Notes under the pieces: generated by a model
Told to the model about the DNA's origin: nothing
Databases searched by the model: none
What the model saw: only the letters and a program-made list of their open reading frames with translations
Part shown: positions 36,953 to 44,694 of the stretch, piece after piece
Layout of the letters: each line of letters begins with the position of its first letter
How positions within the stretch are numbered: position 1 is the first letter of the stretch
Translations under genes and position numbers: made by a program
NCBI RefSeq assembly: GCF_036099295.1
Contig: NZ_CP107976.1
Span: 7,998,001 to 8,062,000, forward strand
Source of the DNA: Streptomyces sp. NBC_00358
Lineage (GTDB): Bacteria > Actinomycetota > Actinomycetes > Streptomycetales > Streptomycetaceae
DNA: 64,000 nucleotides
Direction of reading: 5' to 3'

Positions 36953-37049
36953 GGCCGCCCTCTCCGGTGGCTGATCCCCGCGCGAGATTTCCCGGAATGA
37001 TGCGATCCATGGCATGAGTCCGTATCAACTTCCGTGCAGGGGTCGCACG

Positions 37050-38057
37050 ATGACCGATTTCGCGGCGACTCTTGGCGGTATGGCCATGCCGCCCGAACCG
37101 CCCCAGCCTCCACGGTCGCAGGGAGACCCGCCGCCTCCTGGAGACGATGCCCACAGCCCACGGTCCGGGGGCTACGGCCCGCCGTCCTCCGGCGGTTACG
37201 GGCCTCCCCCTTCCGGGGGCTACGGACCTCCCTCTTCAGGATCGTCCGGCTACGGTCCTCCCCCAGGTGGCTACGGCTCCCCTCAGGGCGGCATGGGCCC
37301 TCCCCAGGGCGAGTACGGTCCGTCGTCCCAACGGGGAGATCTTCCTCCCGGGCAGGGCAGCGGGGGATGGCCGCCTCCGCCACCGGGACCGCCGACCGGA
37401 CCGCCCGAGGGACCCGGGGGTCATCGCGGAGGGCGGCGTCGCAGCACTCTTCTCCTCGTCATCGTCGCGATCGCGGTCATCGGCGTCGTCGTCGCTGTGG
37501 CCGTGGCGGCGACGGGCGGCGGCGGGAAGGGCGGGAAGTCCCCCACCGAGAGCAGTGGGACGCCCAGTCCCTCGCGGAGCATCCCGTCCGAACTTCCGTC
37601 GCTTCCCTCGGACCTGCCCAGTGTCGTGCCGTCGCTTCCCTCGGACCTGCCCACCGGGTTGGTACCCAGTGACCTGCGATCGTTGTTCCCGTCCCTCGCG
37701 GACGATGAGGTGCCCTACTACCTGCTCCGCGAGGGCGATTGTTTCGACACGGACGACAGCCTCCCCGGACAGGCCGCCAAGCGCCGGTGCACCCAACCGC
37801 ACGACGCCGAGGTCGTGAGAGTCTCCGAACTCAACGGCACCTACACGACGAACGCCGCCCTGAAGAAGGCCGCGTCAGCGCTGTGCAAGGCCCCTCTGGA
37901 GCGAAAGGCCGCCGGCCAGGCCGCGGGTACGGTGCGCGACACCGTCGTGCAGTACCCCGACACCGGTGGCTACAGGACAGGCATCGACAAAGTCGCGTGC
38001 AGCCTGGCCGCGGGCGTCGGCAAGGGCAGCCACAAGCTCACCGAACCGTTGAAATGA
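37050..38057 (+). CDS. Proline/glycine-rich single-pass membrane protein with septum-formation-like domain
   Basis: 335 residues from the ATG at 37050; ATGs at 37014 and 37080 are also possible. The N-terminal 100 residues are low complexity with GGYGPP repeats, followed by a basic patch (HRGGRRR), one membrane helix (STLLLVIVAIAVIGVVVAVA) and a Ser/Pro linker (SLPSDLPSVVPSLPSDL). The outside C-terminal domain (YYLLREGDCFDTDD, RRCTQPHDAEVV) resembles the Septum_form/DUF4190-associated domain of actinobacterial membrane proteins, with paired cysteines. Function unknown. Confidence 0.82.
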   Translation: MTDFAATLGGMAMPPEPPQPPRSQGDPPPPGDDAHSPRSGGYGPPSSGGYGPPPSGGYGPPSSGSSGYGPPPGGYGSPQGGMGPPQGEYGPSSQRGDLPPGQGSGGWPPPPPGPPTGPPEGPGGHRGGRRRSTLLLVIVAIAVIGVVVAVAVAATGGGGKGGKSPTESSGTPSPSRSIPSELPSLPSDLPSVVPSLPSDLPTGLVPSDLRSLFPSLADDEVPYYLLREGDCFDTDDSLPGQAAKRRCTQPHDAEVVRVSELNGTYTTNAALKKAASALCKAPLERKAAGQAAGTVRDTVVQYPDTGGYRTGIDKVACSLAAGVGKGSHKLTEPLK

Positions 38058-38059
38058 GC

Positions 38060-38103
38060 GGCACGCGTGCGTGGCCGCCGTCCATCGTCCACGCACGCGT
38101 GCC
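38060..38103. terminator. 15-bp perfect hairpin between convergent genes
   Basis: GGCACGCGTGCGTGG (38060-38074) pairs with 38089-38103 across 14 nt, placed between the membrane-protein gene and the convergent phytase-like gene. Confidence 0.85.
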
Positions 38104-38123
38104 GGGCTCACGCCCCACCGTGA

Positions 38124-39467
38124 TCAGATCCGGCGGGGCAGCCGCACGTAGGCGACCGTCGTCTCGATGCCGCTGTCCACCAGTCGGCCCTGCGCGTCGA
38201 AGGCACCCGACCCGTCCGTCATCCCGAAGTCGTTGTCGTTGATGAGGGCGAGAGTGCCGTCGTCCACGCGTGCGACGCCCTCGATCTTGCCGGGCACACC
38301 CGCGACGGTCCCCAGGTCGACGACGAGACGCTTGTCCAGCACCGGAACACCGGCCGACGCCGGGTCGTCCAACTGCTCCAGGGAGGGCGACGTGCTGTCG
38401 CTGTCCCACGGGCCGCCGAGGATGTTCGCGTCGCGTGTGAGCCGTACCGACTGCAGACGGGCCGCTTTGTCGGTGCGCTCCTCGACGAGGAGTCGGTCGC
38501 GGCCGACGGCGACCACGGAGGAGATCTTCAGCTCGGACGTGTCGTCCTCGCTCGGGTCGACCACGTTCACCGGGTCGAAGCGGTACGCGTATTCGGCGGT
38601 CACCGCGCGCTTCTTGGGCGAGAAGCGCAGCAGTCGCGTGTTGCGCGATGCGTCCCCCGCGTCCCCGTCCGGCAGGGAGAGCGGGCTCTGCAGGGCCATC
38701 ACCAGTTCACCGTCGGGGAGTTGGGCGAGTCCTTCGAGGCCACGGTTGATCTTGCGATGGAGCAGGACGGCGGGCAGGGCCTCTACGACCGGGTAGTCCG
38801 TGCCGGTCAGATCGAGCCCCTTGGGCACATAGCGTGTGAGCACCTTCCCGCGCGCGGAGACATGGACCAGCGAGGGACCGTACTCGTCGACCAGCCAGAA
38901 CGAGTTGTCGTTCGCCCGCACGATGCCCTCGGTGTCCAGACCGTTCGGGTTGTACGTGAGCGGGGTCTGCGCGTCGTAGGAGTACGGGGCCTCGTCGCGT
39001 CCGGCCTGGTTGGACAGGCCGGTGACCGGCTTCCCCGCGGAGGTGGTGATCGGGATCGCGTCGATGACCTTCACGGCGCCACCGCGCACCCGGATCTTCA
39101 CGATCGCCGGGTCGAAGCCCGGTACCGGGAACGTCCGGCGCTTCTTGCCGTCCACCTTGATCTGGCCGTTGGGTCCCCGGTCCGTGACCGTCCAGAACTC
39201 GCCCTCGCGGCCGGTCGGGTAGATGTCGCTGCCGATACCGCCGAGGTCCACACCACGGTCGTTGTCCACCGTGCCGGGCAGCAGCGCGTTGCTGAAGGCA
39301 CCGAGAGGGAGGTCGCCGAGCGTCGCGGTGTGCGTCACCCGGGGCTCCGCGGAGCCGGACGTCGCGTTCGCGGTACCGGCCACCACGAAGGCGGCCAGCA
39401 CGGCGCACGGCACGCCCAGCGCGACGGATCGGTGGATGCGGCGCCTGCCGACGGCGTGCGGGGACAT
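38124..39467 (-). CDS. Secreted phytase-like esterase
   Basis: 447 residues. Signal peptide (RRRIHRSVALGVPCAVLAAF, cleavage near ANATSG). The mature part matches the esterase-like activity of phytase family (PF13449), a beta-propeller: GIGSDIYPTGREGEFWTVTDRG, LDTEGIVRANDNSFWLVDEYG, RGLEGLAQLPDGELVMALQS, KIEGVARVDDGTLALINDND. Members are exported and may act on phosphoesters or other esters; the true substrate is uncertain. A single gene facing a convergent neighbour across a terminator. Confidence 0.88.
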   Translation of the reverse strand: MSPHAVGRRRIHRSVALGVPCAVLAAFVVAGTANATSGSAEPRVTHTATLGDLPLGAFSNALLPGTVDNDRGVDLGGIGSDIYPTGREGEFWTVTDRGPNGQIKVDGKKRRTFPVPGFDPAIVKIRVRGGAVKVIDAIPITTSAGKPVTGLSNQAGRDEAPYSYDAQTPLTYNPNGLDTEGIVRANDNSFWLVDEYGPSLVHVSARGKVLTRYVPKGLDLTGTDYPVVEALPAVLLHRKINRGLEGLAQLPDGELVMALQSPLSLPDGDAGDASRNTRLLRFSPKKRAVTAEYAYRFDPVNVVDPSEDDTSELKISSVVAVGRDRLLVEERTDKAARLQSVRLTRDANILGGPWDSDSTSPSLEQLDDPASAGVPVLDKRLVVDLGTVAGVPGKIEGVARVDDGTLALINDNDFGMTDGSGAFDAQGRLVDSGIETTVAYVRLPRRI

Positions 39468-39684
39468 CAGGCCTCCTGGGGCACAAGTTCGTTGACAGCG
39501 GACAGAGTTGGCCCTGACACCGAACGGCTCACGACTTGCAGGTGAACGCCGAGCGTCAACCAGTCATCGGGTCTCCCTCGGCCGCGGCGAGGGCGGTTGA
39601 CGGGTCCTCGCCGCGGCCTTGGGCGTCATGTCGGCCCCGCTCCTTCCGGTGGGCCACCCCCGCCCTCTCGTCCGGTCCCGCGGT

Positions 39685-40539
39685 TCACGAGAAGTCGTAC
39701 GGCGCCCAGTCGGTGACCAGGCGGTACCCGAGGCGTTGGTAGAGGGCGTTGCTGGTGGGGTTGGCCGCGTTCGTGAACAGCACGACCTCCGTGGCGCCCG
39801 CGGCAAGCGCGGCCCTGCTCACCTCGGCGCTCACGGCGGCCGCGTAGCCGTGGCCCCGGAGGTGGGCCGGGGTGTAGACGGGGTCCACCCGGACCATGCC
39901 GGCGACCATCGGGTTGGCGCCGGCCATGGAGACGGGTGTGCCGTCCGGAGTTTCCCAGTAGGTGTAGCTCTTCTCGGCGAAGCGGGTGCCGGCCCAGGAG
40001 CCGGCGTCGATGGTGATGGCTTCTCCGACGTCCGAGGCGAACCCGCGGCACCAGTCCATGAGGTGCTCGTGGTCCCGCTCGCCCACGATCCGGCCGCGCC
40101 CCGCCGGGTGCGGCTCCGGTGGGGTGAGGGTGCCGAGACGGTACAAATGCATCCGGACGCGGAGTGTCGGCGTCGCGCCGGTGTGCCGCTGCCACGCCTC
40201 GGCGAAGGCGGTGGCGGTGGCGTGGTCCGAGGTGACGCCGCAGAGGTCGTGGCCAAGGGCGGCCAGGTGGGCTGCGAGGGCGTCGGCCTGCTCGCGGGAG
40301 AGAGCCGTGAGGGTCAGACGGCGGCTGGGCGGTCGGTAGAAGATCGCCTGGATCTCGCCCTCCGACTCCAGTCGACCGAAGAGGACGGTCCCTGGTTCGA
40401 ACGCGCCCGGGAGGGTCCGCCATTTCTCCAACACCGTGAGCGGGGTGTTGTGCACGACGGGGCGCGAGCGCAGGAAGCCCCCCGATCGGGCCAGGAAGTC
40501 GTCGATGTCTTCGGTGAGGAGCCAGTCGTCCGAACGCAT
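39685..40539 (-). CDS. GNAT-family N-acetyltransferase
   Basis: 284 residues. The C-terminal half is a GNAT domain: GMVRVDPVYTPAHLRGHGYA gives the acetyl-CoA pyrophosphate loop (R-x-x-G-x-G/A) and FTNAANPTSNALYQRLGYRLV the closing motif. The N-terminal half is a degenerate partner domain (LFGRLESEGEIQAIFYRPP), as in two-domain GNAT proteins. Substrate unknown. Divergent from a small membrane-protein gene across 345 bp. Confidence 0.88.
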   Translation of the reverse strand: MRSDDWLLTEDIDDFLARSGGFLRSRPVVHNTPLTVLEKWRTLPGAFEPGTVLFGRLESEGEIQAIFYRPPSRRLTLTALSREQADALAAHLAALGHDLCGVTSDHATATAFAEAWQRHTGATPTLRVRMHLYRLGTLTPPEPHPAGRGRIVGERDHEHLMDWCRGFASDVGEAITIDAGSWAGTRFAEKSYTYWETPDGTPVSMAGANPMVAGMVRVDPVYTPAHLRGHGYAAAVSAEVSRAALAAGATEVVLFTNAANPTSNALYQRLGYRLVTDWAPYDFS

Positions 40540-40884
40540 GCTTCATGATTTCGCACGCTGAACGGCGTGCGGGCGGTTTTCCGCCGAGCGGGGCCGCCGT
40601 CCCTCCTGCCACGGTCCTTCGTGCCGCGGGACCTGTACGGCGGTTCGGTCGGGAAACCGTGCCGCGTCCGAACCCTGGCGCGCGTGCACTGTGTGGAGTT
40701 GGGTATTCCCCGGGTGGAGACCTGGCTGCCCGACTCCAACAGGCGGCCCCGTGGGTCGGGGAGCTTCTCAGGGTTGCGTAGGGGGCGCGTGTCAGGGACG
40801 TTTCAGGGTCGCGGTCCGGAACCGTGAGGCACGGGGACCCGTTCTCAGGACAGAGAGCGGCAGCAGCCGCGGAGGAGGCGACAC
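40540..40884. other. Intergenic, no gene recognised
   Basis: 345 bp between the GNAT gene and the 60-residue membrane protein. A GTG-started plus-strand frame of 86 codons (40567-40827) has a basic, unnatural composition and no family resemblance. I see no clear repeats or hairpins. Promoters for both flanking genes should lie here. Confidence 0.35.
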
Positions 40885-41067
40885 ATGTCGAAGAACGCGA
40901 AGATCGCCGCAGGAGGTGTGGCGGTCGGCCTGATTCTGTTGATCTGGCTGCCCTGGTGGGCCGCCTTCCTGATCGTGCTGGGAGTCCCGGCGGCCGCGTA
41001 TCTGGCGCTGGACCCCTCGCAGCGGCGGAGGCTGCGCCGCGCCACCCGCAAGGAGCTCGGCCGCTGA
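40885..41067 (+). CDS. Small membrane protein
   Basis: 60 residues, preceded by GGAGGAGG about 8 bp before the ATG. Two adjacent hydrophobic stretches (AAGGVAVGLILLIWLPWW and AAFLIVLGVPAAAYLAL) and a very basic tail (QRRRLRRATRKELGR) predict a two-pass inner-membrane protein with a cytoplasmic basic end. Common in streptomycetes, function unknown. A perfect 9-bp stem lies about 110 bp downstream, between it and the convergent gene. Confidence 0.8.
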   Translation: MSKNAKIAAGGVAVGLILLIWLPWWAAFLIVLGVPAAAYLALDPSQRRRLRRATRKELGR

Positions 41068-41179
41068 GGGGCCGCGGCCCCTCCCTCGGGGACCCGTCGG
41101 ACGGCTGTTTCTCCGTGCGCCTCGGCCCGGTGCGGGCAGGGGTGACGGACCCAACTGGCACAGGGGACTGATATCAAGG

Positions 41180-41209
41180 CCGCGTCACCCGGATCCCCGT
41201 GTGACGCGG
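41180..41209. terminator. 9-bp perfect stem between convergent genes
   Basis: CCGCGTCAC (41180-41188) pairs with 41201-41209 across 12 nt, immediately before the stop of the minus-strand gene and about 110 bp after the small membrane protein. Confidence 0.6.
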
Positions 41210-41213
41210 TCAC

Positions 41214-42089
41214 TCAGCTGGGGCGGACCGCCATCTTGTCCAGGGCTTCCAGGAGGCCGGGCAGCTCCGGTCCGCGACCGATGGGCAGGACCTCGCCGGG
41301 TTTCTCGTCCAGCAGGAGGAACGCGATGTCGTCGGTCCTGGCGACGAGGGACCAGCCGGGGCCGTCGGCGCGCAGGGTGCGAGCGTCGCCCGTGGCGAAG
41401 GACGAGCGGACACGGCCCAGCGGGGGCGGCGTGTCCACGTACGAGCGCGCCTCGGCGAGAACGCGGCGGATGGCGGCGCGGTTCCCGTCCTTGTCACCCT
41501 TGCCGTCCTCGGCGCTCTTGCCGTCCTCGCCAGGAGCGTCCTCGGCGTCGTCCGGGGCCTGCTCGGCACCCTCCGAGGACGCGAACTCGCTTTCATTGAT
41601 CTGTTCACGCCAGGTCGCCCACTGGAGCGCGATCTCGTCGGCGCCGAGGCGCCGCTGAGCCGGTCCCCAGGCGGAGGTGTCCGGTGGGCTGAGCGGAGGC
41701 AGGTCCGTGAGCTCGGCCGACGGATCGTGCGGAGCCGGTACCCCGGGTGCCGAGACGGCCACTTCGAGGGGCCAGCCGGGCAGCGCGGCGACGACGGTCC
41801 GCTCGTCCGGCGACAGCTCGTGCTCCATCCCGCAGTCCCAGGACGCGATGGCGACGGCGACCAGGGAGACGTCATCGATGACGACGGTCCAGCGCGCCCC
41901 CTCTCCGTCCTGGCCGAGTACCAGCCCGTAGCCGTCGGCGAGAGGTGCGAGGTCGAGCGTCGCGCAGGCCTCCGGATAGTCGTCTCCGAGCACGCTGGGG
42001 AACTTCGCCGGTGTCAGCAACACCGCCGTCAGTACATACAGCGCGTCGTCGTCCTCGGTGGCGACGGCGTCTGCGTCCGTCCCGGCCAT
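41214..42089 (-). CDS. Conserved actinobacterial hypothetical protein
   Basis: 291 residues from the ATG at 42089 (GGGAGG 5 bp upstream). Acidic, soluble, no signal peptide. The N-terminal half (DDALYVLTAVLLTPAKFPSVL, ERTVVAALPGWPLEVAVSAP) and C-terminal half (SSFATGDARTLRADG, FLLLDEKPGEVLPIGRG) look folded. They are separated by an Asp/Glu/Lys-rich linker (about residues 195-220). I do not recognise a family. The next gene upstream is another small hypothetical 134 bp away on the same strand. Confidence 0.75.
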   Translation of the reverse strand: MAGTDADAVATEDDDALYVLTAVLLTPAKFPSVLGDDYPEACATLDLAPLADGYGLVLGQDGEGARWTVVIDDVSLVAVAIASWDCGMEHELSPDERTVVAALPGWPLEVAVSAPGVPAPHDPSAELTDLPPLSPPDTSAWGPAQRRLGADEIALQWATWREQINESEFASSEGAEQAPDDAEDAPGEDGKSAEDGKGDKDGNRAAIRRVLAEARSYVDTPPPLGRVRSSFATGDARTLRADGPGWSLVARTDDIAFLLLDEKPGEVLPIGRGPELPGLLEALDKMAVRPS

Positions 42090-42223
42090 TCCAGCCTCCC
42101 GATCGCTCCATCTGTCGGCGCACCTTAAGCGACCGGAAGGCACTTGTCACGGGCCCGAAACGCATCCGGAGCTGCAGCTATCCGGTTGGACAGGGGCGAA
42201 ACGCCCGCATGGACCCGCCCAGG

Positions 42224-42541
42224 TCAGGACGCGGGCAGTCCGAGCAGGGTGCGGGCGACCACCTGCGGCGACTCGTCGCGTTCCCGGGCGAGGGCGATGA
42301 TGGCCCGGCAGGCAAGCTCGTTGACCCCGAAGGACAGTGCCTCCGGCGACACCCAGGCGGCCGCCTCGTCGATCCGCTCCTGGTCGTCCTCCGCGCAGGC
42401 GGACACATACGCCGCGGCGGCCTCGAAGAGGTTGTATGTGCGCTTTCTCTCCTTCGGCGGCGACTCCGGCGCGTGCTCACCGGGCCGTTCGGCCGTCGTC
42501 CTGCGCCCCATCGTGCGGAGTCTGCCGAGTATGCCGGGCAT
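42224..42541 (-). CDS. Small hypothetical protein
   Basis: 105 residues. A basic N-terminus (MPGILGRLRTMGRRTT, PPKERKRTYN) is followed by an all-helical domain (LFEAAAAYVSACAEDDQERIDEAA, VNELACRAIIALARERDESP). Coding character is good and the product looks folded, but there is no family I can name. It lies 135 bp upstream of, and in the same direction as, the 291-residue hypothetical. Confidence 0.7.
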   Translation of the reverse strand: MPGILGRLRTMGRRTTAERPGEHAPESPPKERKRTYNLFEAAAAYVSACAEDDQERIDEAAAWVSPEALSFGVNELACRAIIALARERDESPQVVARTLLGLPAS

Positions 42542-42837
42542 CGGTTCACCGTCCCCCTGTGCGATGGCTGATCGTGCTCCTGCTGCTACTCAACGTAGAG
42601 ATGGAGTGGCGGCGACAGAAGAGGGTCGACCCGGTGAAGATCTGCCCCGTCCCAGCGGCCCGCCGTGTCGAGGGCGCCGGGAGTGCCCAGCAGCCGGCTC
42701 GGTACGGCCTGGGTGGTGGCCCGCGTGATGGTGAGAATGCAGCGCCGGAAAGAGCCGTCCAGCTCTTCGCGCGCAGCGGCCGGTCACCGTCGTAGAAGAA
42801 GTCGGCGGATTTCCTCCAGGACGGCCGGTGCCGGGCT
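42542..42837. other. Decayed stretch, no intact gene
   Basis: On the minus strand a frame reads protein-like (LDGSFRRCILTITRATTQAV, then VPSRLLGTPGALDTAGRWDG) but has no start or full length. It may be a remnant; I cannot name it. It adjoins the hydrolase fragment on the plus strand. Confidence 0.3.
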
Positions 42838-43077
42838 GTGTGGCCTGCACCGCACGGCACGGGGGCTTGCCCGGGCACCAGTCCCAGGATGCGGCAGACG
42901 CTCGCCGGACCGACGGCGGAGCGCGTGCACCTCCAGGGCGAGCACAGTGGTGAACTGCCCGGAGCGGACGGCCTGGAGGCGACAGGCGTGCGCGTCCTGA
43001 TGGTGCCCTGTGCCGGACGCAACATCATGGTCGACAACCCCGATGCCTTCACGGCGGCCGTCGGCGGCACCGGCTGA
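42838..43077 (+). pseudogene. C-terminal remnant of an alpha/beta hydrolase
   Basis: The frame ends LEATGVRVLMVPCAGRNIMV then DNPDAFTAAVGGTG. This copies the last strand and catalytic-histidine loop of alpha/beta hydrolases (typically VPGAGHNIMLDNPDAF), but the catalytic His is replaced by Arg and everything before the last 55 or so residues is missing. A decayed gene end. Confidence 0.6.
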
Positions 43078-43104
43078 GGGCCGGCTGCCGGGTCCGGGCG
43101 GCGA

Positions 43105-43704
43105 TCACCCCCGGCGTACGGCCAGCGCGAGGAAGCGGGCGTCCTCGTCCACGTACGAGGTCATGTCCCAGCCCGAACCGGCCAGCAGGGGGCCCAGGTT
43201 GGCTTCGGCACGCAGATCGTCCGGAGTGATCCGGCGTCCCTGCCGGGCCGCGAGCGCCGCTCGGCCGATCGGGTGGAAGAGGGCCAGAGTCCCGCCGGGC
43301 CGCACCACGCGGGCCAACTCCCCCAGATTCTCGGCCGGGTTCGGCAGATGTGCGACGAGCCCGGCCGCGAATACCGCGTCCAGGGACCGGGCGCGCAGTG
43401 GCAGCCCGGTGACATCGGCCAGCAGCAACTGTCCGTCGCGGTCCCGTCCGGCCCCGGCCGCCGCCTCCAGCATGGCCGGGGTCAGATCGGCCCCGATGAC
43501 CACTCCGGCGGCGCCCACGGCCGCTCTCAGCGGCGGCAGGGCGCGCCCGGTGCCGCAGCCCGCGTCGAGCACACGGTCACCCGCACGCAAACGCATACGC
43601 GCCACGGCGGCCGCGTACGCGGGCCCGTCGTCGGGAAACCGGCTGTCCCAGTCGGCCGCGCGATGGGAGAAGAACTCCTGGACGTGTGTGTGGTCGTCGC
43701 TCAT
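43105..43704 (-). CDS. Class I SAM-dependent methyltransferase (UbiE-like)
   Basis: 199 residues from the ATG at 43704; another in-frame ATG lies three codons upstream at 43713. Motif I is VLDAGCGTGRALPPL near residue 48, then GADLTPAMLEAAA, LLADVTGLPLRARSLDAVFA and the post-core VVRPGGTLALFHPIGR. The pattern is typical of Methyltransf_11 enzymes acting on small molecules. No informative neighbour on the same strand; substrate unknown. Confidence 0.88.
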   Translation of the reverse strand: MSDDHTHVQEFFSHRAADWDSRFPDDGPAYAAAVARMRLRAGDRVLDAGCGTGRALPPLRAAVGAAGVVIGADLTPAMLEAAAGAGRDRDGQLLLADVTGLPLRARSLDAVFAAGLVAHLPNPAENLGELARVVRPGGTLALFHPIGRAALAARQGRRITPDDLRAEANLGPLLAGSGWDMTSYVDEDARFLALAVRRG

Positions 43705-43856
43705 GTGCCGCATGATCTCTCACCGACACGAACGGCGGCGCGGTGCACATGTTCGAGCCCGACGCGGTCGCTCTGGTGCACCGTTTCGACACTTTGCAAC
43801 AGGTTTCGAAATGCGCCCCAGTCGTGCGCCCCAGCGCGCACTAGCGTCCCTGGGTC

Positions 43857-44630
43857 ATGGGACACCTGCACCACGCCGCTTTCGGCTGGCTGACCCCCGT
43901 CTTGTCGTACGCGATGGCCTGCGTGGGGGCCGCACTGGGACTGCGCTGCACGGTCCGCGCACTCGACTCCAACGGCCGCTCGCGCCGCAACTGGCTGCTC
44001 GCGGCGGCCTCCGCGTTCGGCACCGGCATCTGGACGATGCACTTCGTGGCGATGCTCGGCTTCCGTGTCACGGGCACGGAGATCCGCTACAACGTGCCGC
44101 TGACGATCTTCAGCCTGCTGGTCGCCATGGCCGTCGTCGGCGCGGGCCTCTTCGCCGTCGGCTACAGCCGCGACCGGCGTCGAGCACTTGTTCTCGGCGG
44201 GCTCACCACCGGATTCGGCGTCGCCAGCATGCACTACCTGGGCATGGCGGCGCTGCGGCTGCATGGGCAGGTGCGCTACGACCCGGCGCTCGTCGGGCTC
44301 TCCGTCGTGATCGGAGTGATCGCGGCGACCGCAGCCCTGTGGGCCGCTCTCTCCATCAGATCCCCCATCGCGGTGGCCCTCGCCTCCCTCGTCATGGGCG
44401 GTGCGGTGAGCAGCATGCACTACACCGGAATGATGGCGGTGAGCGTGCGCGTCGCCCCCTCCGGTACGGCGCTGCCCGGAGTCACGGCGATGCAGTTCAT
44501 CTTCCCCCTCGCCGTCGGCCTCGGGTCCTACCTCTTCCTGACGGCGGCGTTCGTCGCGCTGTCCCCGATGTCCGGCCGACCCGAGACATCCGTGCCGGTC
44601 CGGCCGCCGGTCGAGAGCGGCGTCCGCTGA
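43857..44630 (+). CDS. MHYT-domain integral membrane sensor
   Basis: 257 residues, seven or so membrane helices. The three MHYT repeats show at residues 61 (MHFVAML), 125 (MHYLGMA) and 187 (MHYTGMM). This domain is thought to bind copper and sense O2, CO or NO. Unlike many MHYT proteins it has no GGDEF, EAL or kinase output domain; the C-terminus is a short tail. It lies 64 bp upstream of the conservon kinase gene on the same strand, so functional coupling is possible. Confidence 0.92.
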   Translation: MGHLHHAAFGWLTPVLSYAMACVGAALGLRCTVRALDSNGRSRRNWLLAAASAFGTGIWTMHFVAMLGFRVTGTEIRYNVPLTIFSLLVAMAVVGAGLFAVGYSRDRRRALVLGGLTTGFGVASMHYLGMAALRLHGQVRYDPALVGLSVVIGVIAATAALWAALSIRSPIAVALASLVMGGAVSSMHYTGMMAVSVRVAPSGTALPGVTAMQFIFPLAVGLGSYLFLTAAFVALSPMSGRPETSVPVRPPVESGVR

Positions 44631-44694
44631 CGGACCGCCCCGCAGCCGCGCGGCAAGGACGGCACACCCCCGAACCTCTCCGATCGAGGAGGCC

